Shown here: positions 13,010 through 22,561 of the stretch, in pieces
Position numbering within the stretch: position 1 is the first letter of the stretch
Layout: each line of letters opens with the position of its first letter
Origin: Rhodospirillaceae bacterium TMED23
Lineage (GTDB): Bacteria; Pseudomonadota; Alphaproteobacteria; Rhodospirillales; UBA2165
Assembly: GCA_002168115.1 (NCBI GenBank)
Contig: NHCC01000022.1
Location: 163,664-215,533 of the forward strand
Length of the DNA stretch: 51,870 bases
Reading direction: 5' to 3'
Made by a program: the position numbers and the translations under genes
Notes under the pieces: model-generated
The model's input: only the letters and a program-made list of their open reading frames with translations
Databases searched by the model: none
Told to the model about the DNA's origin: nothing

Positions 13010-13885
13010 ATGGCTGTTTTAGTAAATAAAGATACTCGGGTTATTTGCCAAGGGTTTACTGGATCGCAGGGGACGTTTCATTCTGAACAAGCGATCGCAT
13101 ATGGAACAAAAATGGTGGGTGGGGTTACGCCAGGGAAAGGTGGTTCAATCCATCTTGGTCTGCCAGTTTTTGATACCGTAGTTGAGGCAAAGGAACAAGC
13201 AAACGCAAATGCGAGCGTCATCTACGTGCCACCCCCATTCGCAGCTGAAGCAATTCTAGAAGCTATTGATTGCGAAATACCTCTAGTGATATGTATCACT
13301 GAAGGGATTCCTGTGTTGGATATGGTTGAGGTAAAAAAAGCGCTTAAAGGCTCAAATACCCGACTTATTGGTCCCAATTGTCCCGGTGTTATAACCCCAG
13401 GAGAGTGTAAGATCGGTATAATGCCTGGTCATATTCATTCACCAGGAAGAATAGGGGTGGTTTCAAGGTCGGGTACTCTAACCTATGAGGCTGTTGGTCA
13501 AACTTCTGCAGTAGGCCTTGGCCAAACAACGTGTATTGGAATTGGTGGGGACCCGGTGAATGGGACAAATTTTATTGATTGTTTAGAGATGTTTCTTGAT
13601 GATGATCAAACGGAAGGTATCATTATGATAGGGGAGATAGGTGGCTCAGCTGAAGAAGAGGCTGCTGAATTTATTAAGACATCAAAAATTAAAAAACCGA
13701 TGGTTGGCTTTATTGCCGGTATTACGGCTCCACCGGGAAGAAGGATGGGGCATGCTGGAGCAATTATTGCCGGTGGCAAGGGTGGAGCAATGGATAAGAT
13801 TGAAGCACTTCGTGGTGCGAATATTAACGTTGCTGACTCTCCCGCTGCTTTGGGTAGCACAATGTTGGCGACTATGAAGAGCTAA
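13010..13885 (+). CDS. sucD: succinyl-CoA synthetase alpha subunit
   Basis: [49 protein letters not shown]; true ATG at 13010, ORF-track start 12965 lies inside sucC. Confidence 0.97.
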   Translation: MAVLVNKDTRVICQGFTGSQGTFHSEQAIAYGTKMVGGVTPGKGGSIHLGLPVFDTVVEAKEQANANASVIYVPPPFAAEAILEAIDCEIPLVICITEGIPVLDMVEVKKALKGSNTRLIGPNCPGVITPGECKIGIMPGHIHSPGRIGVVSRSGTLTYEAVGQTSAVGLGQTTCIGIGGDPVNGTNFIDCLEMFLDDDQTEGIIMIGEIGGSAEEEAAEFIKTSKIKKPMVGFIAGITAPPGRRMGHAGAIIAGGKGGAMDKIEALRGANINVADSPAALGSTMLATMKS

Positions 13886-13926
13886 CTTCGAGTCTTTGAT
13901 ATATCAAATTACTAAGGATCGAGTTA

Positions 13927-16881
13927 ATGGCGGGTTCAGCCAAAACATTTTTAACGGGCGCAAATGCCGCTTATATCGCAGAATTATACGCCAAATATAA
14001 AGAGAGTCCCCACTCGATTGATCAAAGTTGGATAGATTTTTTTTCCGAATTTTCTGATGATGTGGAATCCATAACAAAAGATTATTTTGGAGCGAGTTGG
14101 TCTCCATCAAGGACCTCAATAATTAGCAATGGTGCTTCGACTAATGAAAACAATATTCAGTCACAAAAGAACTTGGGTGGCGATATTGAGAAAATTGCTA
14201 GAAGGTCGATTAGAGCCCGGATTTTAATTCGTTCTTACCGGGTAAGAGGTCATCTTCATGCTCAATTTGATCCTTTGGGCTTATCAGGCGCGGGGTATCA
14301 TAAAGAGTTAGACTACAGAACCTATGATTTTACTGAGAACGATTTAGATAAAGATATTTATTTAGATAGTATGTCTGCAATGGCGGGAAGAGAAAAAGCA
14401 TCATTAAAAGAAATCCTCAAAATAATGCAAGATGCTTACTGTGGATCCATAGGCGTTGAATATATGCATATTCAGGAGATCGAAGAACGAGCATGGATAC
14501 AAAACAATATCGAAGGCATTGATTATAAATCAGATTATACTTCAGATTTTAGGGCAAATATTTATAAAGATTTGGTAAGAGCTGAAGGTTTTGAGACTTA
14601 TCTTCAAATGAAGCATACTGGAACCAAACGTTTTGGTTTAGACGGTGGTGAGAGCCTCATACCTTTTATGGAAGGCTTATTAACTACGAGTGCATCTGAA
14701 GGTATTGAGGAAATAGTGATTGGTATGCCTCATCGCGGTAGGTTAAACGTTCTAGCTCGCACAATGGGTAAGCCTTACGCCGCCATATTTTCCGAGTTTC
14801 AGGGCAATCTCGCTTATCCAGAGGATGTGCAAGGATCGGGAGACGTTAAATATCATCTTGGCGCTTCAGCAGACCGTGAATTTGGTGATGCAAAAATGCA
14901 TTTATCCTTAACAGCAAATCCATCACATCTAGAATGTGTTAATCCAGTTGTACTTGGAAAGGTTAGAGCCAAGCAAGCGCAAAGATCAGATGAGACGAGA
15001 GAAAAAGTAATGGGGATACTAATGCATGGTGATGCGGCGTTTGCCGGTCAGGGCATAGTGCCAGAAACATTGGATTTGTCTCAAATTAAAGGTTATAGGA
15101 CGGGGGGCACAATACATGTTGTGGTAAATAACCAAATTGGTTTTACTACTAATCCAACCAGTTCCAGGTCAACACCATATCCAACAGATATAGCAAAGGG
15201 TATGCAGGCACCCATATTTCACGTTAATGGAGATGATCCTGAAGCTGTTATTCGCGTCGCTGAGTTAGCAGTTCGTTTTCGTCAAAGGTTTAAACGTGAT
15301 GTGGTTATTGATCTTTTCTGTTATCGACGTCACGGACATAACGAAGGTGATGAGCCCATGTTTACGCAACCAAAGATGTATACTGCGATCGCTGATCACC
15401 CAACCACCCGAGAAATTTATAGGGAAAAGCTTTTGGGTGAAGGCATACTCAAATTGTCTGATATTGAGAAAACTGAGGTAGATTTTAAAAACCATTTGGA
15501 CTCTGAATTTGTGGCAGCTTCAGGATATAAGTCAAATAAGGCTGACTGGCTTGAGGGTAAATGGGAGGGATTGACTGCTTTGAGAGATGAGGAGGAAAAG
15601 CGGGATGAGGAAACTTCAGTTGATATTGATATATTAAAGAGAATTGGTAATTCATTATCGACCATTCCTGAGGGTATTATTATTAATAGTAAACTTATTA
15701 GACAATTAAAGTCTAAGTCTGAAATGATGAGTAGTGGTGCGAATATTGACTGGGCAATGGCAGAAGCCCTAGCGTATGGGAGCTTATTGTTAGAGGGTCA
15801 CCCAGTTCGATTGTCTGGCCAAGACTCTGGCAGAGGAACATTTTCACACCGTCATGCTGCCATTATTGATCAAAAAACTGAGGATCGTTATTTTCCATTG
15901 AGTGAAATTGATAGAGATAATCAGGCTGCATTTGAAATTATGGATAGCCCACTCTCAGAATTTGCTGTTTTGGGTTATGAGTATGGATATTCACTTGCTG
16001 AGCCTAAAACACTTACAATTTGGGAAGCACAATTTGGTGATTTTGCAAATACGGCACAGGTAATTTTTGATCAATTTATATCGTCTGGGGAATCCAAATG
16101 GTTGAGAATGTCTGGTCTAGTGATGCTTCTTCCTCACGGTATGGAAGGGCAGGGGCCTGAACATTCTTCTGCACGACTTGAGCGTTGTCTGCAACTCTGC
16201 GCCGAGGATAATATGCAGGTTGTTAATATTACTTCACCAGCGAATTTTTTTCATGTGTTGAGACGGCAAGTTAAGCGTAATTATAGGAAACCATTAATTG
16301 TAATGTCTCCTAAATCGTTATTACGACACAAACTTAATGTGTCTAGTTTATCCGATATGGCGTCGGAAACTGGTTTTCTGAGAATTATACCCGAGGTTAG
16401 TGATAATATTATTACCGACAAGAAAGTTCGGCGAGTTATTTTGTGTTCAGGTAAAATTTACTATGACTTGTTTGAAAAGCGAGATGACTTAAAGATACGT
16501 GATGTTGTAATCATTAGAATAGAGCAGCTTTATCCTTGGCCACGAGGTGGCATTACAAAACAAATTCGCAGATATGCAAATGCTGAAATTTTATGGGTCC
16601 AAGAAGAGTCTTCTAATCAAGGTGCCTGGCATTTTGTTAATGACCGCCTCAATTACATATTACGTGACATAAACTCTAGTTTACGGGATATATCTCAAGT
16701 ATTATATGTGGGGCGTAAGGCTTCGGCTTCGCCAGCTACAGGGGCGCTAAGTATTCATAAGAAAGAACAGGATATGATAATTAATCAGGCGTTAAATGGT
16801 GAAACGAATAATATGATTCAGCCATTTATGCCTCCCGCTCATAAACCAGAGAAAATAGAAAAGAATAAGAAGAGGAAGTAA
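13927..16881 (+). CDS. sucA: 2-oxoglutarate dehydrogenase E1 component
   Basis: FLTGANAAYIAELYAKYKE, IGMPHRGRLNVLARTMGKPY, GDAAFAGQGIVPETLDLSQI; TAATG overlap with sucB. Confidence 0.98.
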   Translation: MAGSAKTFLTGANAAYIAELYAKYKESPHSIDQSWIDFFSEFSDDVESITKDYFGASWSPSRTSIISNGASTNENNIQSQKNLGGDIEKIARRSIRARILIRSYRVRGHLHAQFDPLGLSGAGYHKELDYRTYDFTENDLDKDIYLDSMSAMAGREKASLKEILKIMQDAYCGSIGVEYMHIQEIEERAWIQNNIEGIDYKSDYTSDFRANIYKDLVRAEGFETYLQMKHTGTKRFGLDGGESLIPFMEGLLTTSASEGIEEIVIGMPHRGRLNVLARTMGKPYAAIFSEFQGNLAYPEDVQGSGDVKYHLGASADREFGDAKMHLSLTANPSHLECVNPVVLGKVRAKQAQRSDETREKVMGILMHGDAAFAGQGIVPETLDLSQIKGYRTGGTIHVVVNNQIGFTTNPTSSRSTPYPTDIAKGMQAPIFHVNGDDPEAVIRVAELAVRFRQRFKRDVVIDLFCYRRHGHNEGDEPMFTQPKMYTAIADHPTTREIYREKLLGEGILKLSDIEKTEVDFKNHLDSEFVAASGYKSNKADWLEGKWEGLTALRDEEEKRDEETSVDIDILKRIGNSLSTIPEGIIINSKLIRQLKSKSEMMSSGANIDWAMAEALAYGSLLLEGHPVRLSGQDSGRGTFSHRHAAIIDQKTEDRYFPLSEIDRDNQAAFEIMDSPLSEFAVLGYEYGYSLAEPKTLTIWEAQFGDFANTAQVIFDQFISSGESKWLRMSGLVMLLPHGMEGQGPEHSSARLERCLQLCAEDNMQVVNITSPANFFHVLRRQVKRNYRKPLIVMSPKSLLRHKLNVSSLSDMASETGFLRIIPEVSDNIITDKKVRRVILCSGKIYYDLFEKRDDLKIRDVVIIRIEQLYPWPRGGITKQIRRYANAEILWVQEESSNQGAWHFVNDRLNYILRDINSSLRDISQVLYVGRKASASPATGALSIHKKEQDMIINQALNGETNNMIQPFMPPAHKPEKIEKNKKRK

Positions 16882-18398
16882 TGGCTACCGAAATTAAAGT
16901 ACCCCCATTAGGCGAGTCGTTAACACACGGTACAATAGCTAATTGGCTAAAAAATCTTGGCGATGAGATTAAAGAAGATGAACCTATACTTGAGCTAGAA
17001 ACTGATAAAGTTACTATTGAGGTTAATGCATTGAGTTCAGGTATTTTGACTGAAATTAATGTATCAGTGGGGACTGAGGTTGAAGTCGGGCAGACCTTGG
17101 GGATAATTTCTGAGGTAACAAGTAACGATTATGACAGTTCAATTCAGATAAAAACTGAAAAAGTCGCTTTGGTTGATATAGTTGTTCCTGATCTAGGCGA
17201 GAGTTTAACTGAGGCCAATATATCGCAGTGGCTTAAATCACTCGGCGATAACGTTATTCTAGATGAGCCTTTATTAGAGCTAGAGACAGATAAAGTTACT
17301 ATGGAGATTAACGCGCCTGGAGCGGGACAATTGAGCGAAATTCTTGTTACTGCTGGTAATGATGTTGAGGTAGGAGCCGTTATTGGTCGAATTTCAGCAT
17401 TGGATATTATTGAATCTAAACCAAATTCGATAGATATCAAAAACCTGGAACCCAAGGAATCTAATGATGGCCATCAAATGTCACCAGCTGTAAGAAAATT
17501 GGTTGAAGATAATGATTTAAATATCTCAGAGATTACTGCTACGGGCAAGGATGGTCGCCTTACGAAAGGTGATGTTTTAGCCTTTCAAAAATTGCGGGAG
17601 AATCTTACGACGCAAAGTAAGCCATCTCTTGAGGCGCTTTCGGATTTAGATCCTTCAGGAAAGCAAGCAAACGTGCAAATACCAACTATTCCCAGTGCGC
17701 CTAGAGAAGAACGTGTTAAAATTACTCACCTTCGAAAAGTAATAGCGAGTCGGTTAAAGGAAGCTCAGAACACTGCCGCAATATTAACGACCTTTAATGA
17801 GATTGATATGTCTGCAGTAATGTCAGCGCGAAAACATTTTCAAGAGAAGTTTGAGAAACGTCATGACGTAAGACTGGGTTTTATGAGTTATTTTGTTAAG
17901 GCCGTTATAGTCGCTTTAAAAGAGTTTCCTGCTATCAATGCAGAAATACGAGGTGATGAGATTGTTTATAAAAATTATTATAATATTGGGGTAGCTGTTG
18001 GAACCCCAAATGGTTTGGTTGTACCTGTGCTTAAAGATGCGGATAAACTCACTTTTGCAGAAATTGAAAAACGAATTAAGGACTTTGGATCAAGGGCGCG
18101 CGACGGGAAGTTAACCATTGATGAGATGTCTGGTGGTAGTTTTACAATTACCAATGGGGGTATTTATGGTTCTATGTTATCTACACCAATTATTAATGCC
18201 CCTCAGTCCGGAATTTTAGGGATGCATAATATTGTAGAGAGACCTTGGGTGGTTGATGGTGAGATTAAAGTAAGGCCAATAATGTACCTTGCCCATAGTT
18301 ATGACCACCGGATCGTTGATGGCCGTGAAGCCGTCTCGATGCTTGTTAGAATTAAGGAGTGCATAGAGGATCCGCAGCGCATTATGCTCGACATGTAA
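16881..18398 (+). CDS. sucB: dihydrolipoyl succinyltransferase (E2o) with two lipoyl domains
   Basis: Two lipoyl modules (ELETDKVTIEVNA and ELETDKVTMEINA), peripheral-subunit binding domain, catalytic SYDHRIVDGREAV. Confidence 0.96.
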   Translation: MATEIKVPPLGESLTHGTIANWLKNLGDEIKEDEPILELETDKVTIEVNALSSGILTEINVSVGTEVEVGQTLGIISEVTSNDYDSSIQIKTEKVALVDIVVPDLGESLTEANISQWLKSLGDNVILDEPLLELETDKVTMEINAPGAGQLSEILVTAGNDVEVGAVIGRISALDIIESKPNSIDIKNLEPKESNDGHQMSPAVRKLVEDNDLNISEITATGKDGRLTKGDVLAFQKLRENLTTQSKPSLEALSDLDPSGKQANVQIPTIPSAPREERVKITHLRKVIASRLKEAQNTAAILTTFNEIDMSAVMSARKHFQEKFEKRHDVRLGFMSYFVKAVIVALKEFPAINAEIRGDEIVYKNYYNIGVAVGTPNGLVVPVLKDADKLTFAEIEKRIKDFGSRARDGKLTIDEMSGGSFTITNGGIYGSMLSTPIINAPQSGILGMHNIVERPWVVDGEIKVRPIMYLAHSYDHRIVDGREAVSMLVRIKECIEDPQRIMLDM

Positions 18399-18443
18399 AA
18401 GAAAAAAAATGATACAATATAAAACCTTTTAGGATGGCTTATA

Positions 18444-19853
18444 ATGACTCAAAATTCTTATGATGTAATATTTATCGGCGGCGGGCCAGGCGGTTACGTG
18501 TCAGCTATTCGTGCATCTCAATTAGGCTTAAAGGTAGCCATAGTAGAAAAGCGTAGTTCTCTTGGTGGTACATGTTTAAACGTTGGGTGTATTCCCTCTA
18601 AGGCATTATTGCACTCTTCCCATCTTTTTGATGAAGCAAAAAAAAGCATGCAGTCACATGGGGTCATTGCAGAAAATGTGAAATTAGATTTATCAAAGAT
18701 GATGGCTAAGAAAGATACAGTTGTTTCAGATACGATTAAAGGTGTCGATTACCTCATGGAAAAGAATAAAATCGAAAGGTTTTTGGGAAGTGGGTCAGTG
18801 AAGTCAAAAGGAATAATAATAGTTAGAGATGATGCAAAACAAACTAAAGAACTTAAGACAAAAAATATTGTTATTGCAACGGGCTCTGAGGTTGCAACTT
18901 TATCCGGCGTTGAAATTGATAATAAACTAATCATTAATTCTACAGGTGCTTTGACTCTGAATAAAGTGCCAAAAAAGATGATTGTTATTGGGGCTGGCGT
19001 TATTGGATTAGAACTTGGTTCTATTTGGAGGCGTTTGGGAGCTGAGGTTGAGGTTATTGAATATTTAGATGTTTGCTTAACAGGATCTGATCTAGAAGTC
19101 TCGAAAGTTATTAAAAGAACGCTTACAAAACAGGGTATGAAGTTTAAAATGGGAACTAAGGTGGTTAGTTCAAAAATGAGTAAGTCATCAGTAACACTCA
19201 CGGTCGAGTCAGTAAATACCGGTAAAAAGGAAGCGATGAAAGCTGACTGCGTATTAGTTGCAGTAGGGAGGAGTCCCTATACAAAAGATCTGGGCTTAGA
19301 AAATATAGGTATTAAAACAGATCAAAAAGGGTTTATAAAAGTCAATGAATGCTTTGAAACAGATATTAAAGGTATCTATGCTATCGGCGATGTAATTGGT
19401 GGGATGATGTTGGCGCATAAGGCTGAAGATGAGGGCGTAATATTAGCAGAGATCTTAGCTGGTCAATCAGGCCATATAAATTATGATACGATACCTGGAA
19501 TAGTATATACTTGGCCGGAAGTTGCTAGTCTCGGTAAAACAGAGGAGCAGCTAAAAAAATCTAATATTGCCTATAAAAAAGGTAAATTCAGTTTTAGTGC
19601 AAATGCGCGCGCGCGGGCGATGGGGGCAACGGATGGGTTTGTAAAAATACTCGCTGATGCGGAAACAGATGAAGTTTTAGGGGTCCATATTGTGGGCCCC
19701 GCTGCTGGTGATTTGATACAAGAATGCATAGTTGCTATGGAGTTTGGTGGTGCAGCTGAAGATATAGCAAGAACGTGCCATGGTCATCCCGGACTAAGCG
19801 AAGTTGTTAAAGAAGCAGCGCTTGATGTTGATGGCCGAGCTCTTCATAGTTAG
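18444..19853 (+). CDS. lpd: dihydrolipoyl dehydrogenase
   Basis: DVIFIGGGPGGYVSAIRASQLG, GGTCLNVGCIPSKALLHSS, HGHPGLSEVVKEAALDV. Confidence 0.97.
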   Translation: MTQNSYDVIFIGGGPGGYVSAIRASQLGLKVAIVEKRSSLGGTCLNVGCIPSKALLHSSHLFDEAKKSMQSHGVIAENVKLDLSKMMAKKDTVVSDTIKGVDYLMEKNKIERFLGSGSVKSKGIIIVRDDAKQTKELKTKNIVIATGSEVATLSGVEIDNKLIINSTGALTLNKVPKKMIVIGAGVIGLELGSIWRRLGAEVEVIEYLDVCLTGSDLEVSKVIKRTLTKQGMKFKMGTKVVSSKMSKSSVTLTVESVNTGKKEAMKADCVLVAVGRSPYTKDLGLENIGIKTDQKGFIKVNECFETDIKGIYAIGDVIGGMMLAHKAEDEGVILAEILAGQSGHINYDTIPGIVYTWPEVASLGKTEEQLKKSNIAYKKGKFSFSANARARAMGATDGFVKILADAETDEVLGVHIVGPAAGDLIQECIVAMEFGGAAEDIARTCHGHPGLSEVVKEAALDVDGRALHS

Positions 19854-19862
19854 CTTTTATCA

Positions 19863-20219
19863 ATGATCCGGATATCCTCTGAAAATGATAGTAATTTAAT
19901 TTACTTTAAAATTATTGGTAAATTAACAGACACTGATTTTAAAGAAATTATACCAGCGTTTGAACAGAAATTAGATAGTTTTAATTAACTAAATATCTTT
20001 GTGGATTTAATAGAACTTGAAGGCTGGACTTGGCGGGCTGCATGGGATGACTTTGCATTCGGAATTAAGTATTGGAAAAACTTAAAAAAAATTTCAATAC
20101 TTGGAGATAAGCGTTGGATAAAACTCTCGGTTACAGTCAGTCATAAACTTATTCCGGCGGAAGTACGCTTTTTCGATAGTTACAGAAAAAAAGAGGCACT
20201 AGACTGGCTAAAATGCTAG
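19863..20219 (+). pseudogene. SpoIIAA-like (STAS-fold) family protein interrupted by an in-frame TAA
   Basis: ATG 19863 frame reads MIRISSENDSNLIYFKIIGKLTDTDFKEIIPAFEQKLDSFN*LNIFVDLIELEGWTWRAAWDDFAFGIKYWKNLKKISILGDKRWIK...EVRFFDSYRKKEALDWLK; same frame on both sides of TAA 19986-19988. Confidence 0.7.
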
Positions 20220-20416
20220 ACATTATTGTTTTCTGTAAATGTATAATGTTAAATTATAGCCTTTTTAATAAACGATTGAACGCACCTAAAAATAAAAATA
20301 GTTTAAGTAAGGTTTCTGATTTATTAAAATATATTTTTGGTATACACCTAGTAAATCTATTAAATTTTACAATCAATTCTTACTAATTTACCAAATTTAT
20401 GTGACTGGATTATATT

Positions 20417-21502
20417 ATGTTATTTAAGTGCGCAAATCATTCACCTTCAGATCATTCGCATGGTCACCCTCAAACAGTTGCGAAAGATAATAAACATTTC
20501 ACTGTAGATATTCACTGCCATATACAAGTACCAGAGGCTGATAAAATGCTGCAGCAATTATCGCCAGAAGATACTGGTCGGAGAATGGTTGATACTAATC
20601 CAATCACGGCAACGATTAATTCTAAACTTCAGGATAAAATTCTCCCTCAGTTGACTGATCCAGAAGTGCGTCTTAGGGATATGGACGCGCAGGGCATAGA
20701 TATGCAGGCAATCTCAACATCTCCCTTTCATTATAATTATGGTTACGATGCTGAGTTTGCGAGGGATACATCTCATGTAGTTAATGATAGAATTGCTGAA
20801 ATAGTAGCCAAAAATCCAGATAGGTTTGTCGGATTGGGTACTGCACCCCTACAGAATCCTGAAATGGCGATCCAAGAATTAGATCGTTGTATTGATGAAC
20901 TTGGATTTAAAGGAGTTGAAATTTCTACTAATGTAAATGGTAAAGATCTCACTCGAGCTGGTCTTGAGAAATTTTTTGCACGTTGTGAAGAAAAAGATGT
21001 GATGATATTTATACATCCGATTGGGACTAGTTTTGTTGAACGCATGGATGACCATTATTTTCGAAATACGATCGGACACCCATTAGAGTCTGCACTAGCT
21101 GTTGGGCATTTAGTTTTTGATGGTTATCTAGAAAAATTTCCTGGACTTAAAATTTGTATTGCTCACGGTGGCGGTTATATACCAGGATATTCAGGTCGTT
21201 TTGATCACCCATTTCATCTGCGTGATGACTGTCGTCAAGTTATTTCAAAACCGCCTTCTGAGTATCTTAAAAAACTCTACTTTGATAGTGTTGTATTTAC
21301 TGAACATCAATTGAGGTATTTAATTGAGACTTGGGGTCCTGAACATATTGTGATGGGCACAGACTATCCTTACGATATGGCTGAGCCAGATCCAGTTGGA
21401 CACGTAAATTCTGTCAAAGGCCTCTCTGACGAGGATAAAGCGATGGTAATGGGTAAGAATGCCGCTCGCCTATTGGGCATAGACCTTCCAGTACCAAATT
21501 AA
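20417..21502 (+). CDS. amidohydrolase family 2 protein (ACMSD-like metal-dependent hydrolase/decarboxylase)
   Basis: VDIHCHIQVP metal motif, DRFVGLGTAPLQNPEMAIQELDRCI, IFIHPIG, IAHGGGYIPGYSGRFDH, MGTDYPYDMAEPDP. Confidence 0.88.
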   Translation: MLFKCANHSPSDHSHGHPQTVAKDNKHFTVDIHCHIQVPEADKMLQQLSPEDTGRRMVDTNPITATINSKLQDKILPQLTDPEVRLRDMDAQGIDMQAISTSPFHYNYGYDAEFARDTSHVVNDRIAEIVAKNPDRFVGLGTAPLQNPEMAIQELDRCIDELGFKGVEISTNVNGKDLTRAGLEKFFARCEEKDVMIFIHPIGTSFVERMDDHYFRNTIGHPLESALAVGHLVFDGYLEKFPGLKICIAHGGGYIPGYSGRFDHPFHLRDDCRQVISKPPSEYLKKLYFDSVVFTEHQLRYLIETWGPEHIVMGTDYPYDMAEPDPVGHVNSVKGLSDEDKAMVMGKNAARLLGIDLPVPN

Positions 21503-22557
21503 TGCTTTAATTCATTTTTAGGAAACGATAGTTTATGACTCTTTAGTAAACTGGGTACACGCTCTGGATTTGCTCTTCCCCAACCGCAAACAGTTGAGAT
21601 ACCAAATTCTGGAATGACTTTACGTGCAGCGGATATTCTCTCTTCATTACCTTTCGAGTCATCATAAAATAACAACCCTAAGTAAAGTTCGCATTCACTT
21701 GGCATCTTAAGGTCCGCCAAAGGTGAATAAAAACTATCATCTGTTGCTCCATAGGTACCAGGGAGATGAATAAATTCTACAGTTCGTCCTATATTATCAA
21801 AAATGCCATTTGCAAACTCAACTGACATTGAAAAATTCTCTGGCTTAATTATGTGATCGTCTCCGGGGCTTCCGTAACAGATATGATAACCCAGATCTAC
21901 TTCAGCCGGCACAAGATTACCTATACGTGCTAATTGATCGAATACGTCTTGCTTATAAGTATCTGATCTATTTGGAAAATAATTATTGAAAATCAGAACC
22001 TCTTGGCAGACATCCCATTGTATTGCTAATTTATTATTTGGGATGGTATCAACGATCTTTTGAACATCAACAGCCATTGATTTCTCGTATATTTCGAGAA
22101 AATTATCCCTACCATTTGGACTGATATAATTAAAGGCTGTAGCAAAAGGCGTTGGCAAACTAACTTGGAATTTAATATTATCAGGTATTTTTCTATCATT
22201 TTGTAATTGATTGAATTTTTTAAATGATTTGATTGCATGCTCTGAATAACCTATTGGAAATATGAGATTATTAGTGTCAAGATTATCTTTAAGTTTAAGA
22301 AGAGCTACTTCTCTAATTATTTTACCATCCCATTGTTTAAACTTAAACTTTTCAATGGTTTTATCGTGTTCCATGGCGGGGTGTTGGGATAGCATTTGAC
22401 GTTGAAAGAGAATCCAATTAGTTCGCTCTCCTGTTTCTCCATCTGGAATACGCTTTAAATGACCCTCTAAAGAGTCGCAAATCGAACAGAAAACCTCCTC
22501 TGAAGAATTTAGCGGCACGCTTCCAACCAAATGCGCGAGGGTGTTTAATGTGTTCAT
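21499..22557 (-). CDS. uncharacterised MetE/UROD-superfamily-like protein
   Basis: AHLVGSVPLNSSEEVFCSI, KRIPDGETGERTNWI, QWDVCQEV, GYHICYGSPGDDH, STVCGWGRANPERVPSLLKSH; resembles the C-terminal MetE zinc site (HxC...C). Confidence 0.65.
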   Translation of the reverse strand: MNTLNTLAHLVGSVPLNSSEEVFCSICDSLEGHLKRIPDGETGERTNWILFQRQMLSQHPAMEHDKTIEKFKFKQWDGKIIREVALLKLKDNLDTNNLIFPIGYSEHAIKSFKKFNQLQNDRKIPDNIKFQVSLPTPFATAFNYISPNGRDNFLEIYEKSMAVDVQKIVDTIPNNKLAIQWDVCQEVLIFNNYFPNRSDTYKQDVFDQLARIGNLVPAEVDLGYHICYGSPGDDHIIKPENFSMSVEFANGIFDNIGRTVEFIHLPGTYGATDDSFYSPLADLKMPSECELYLGLLFYDDSKGNEERISAARKVIPEFGISTVCGWGRANPERVPSLLKSHKLSFPKNELKH

Positions 22558-22561
22558 AAAT

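Noticed and set aside
13641-13877. 78-aa plus-strand ORF inside sucD
   Set aside because: Alternative-frame shadow of a highly conserved gene.
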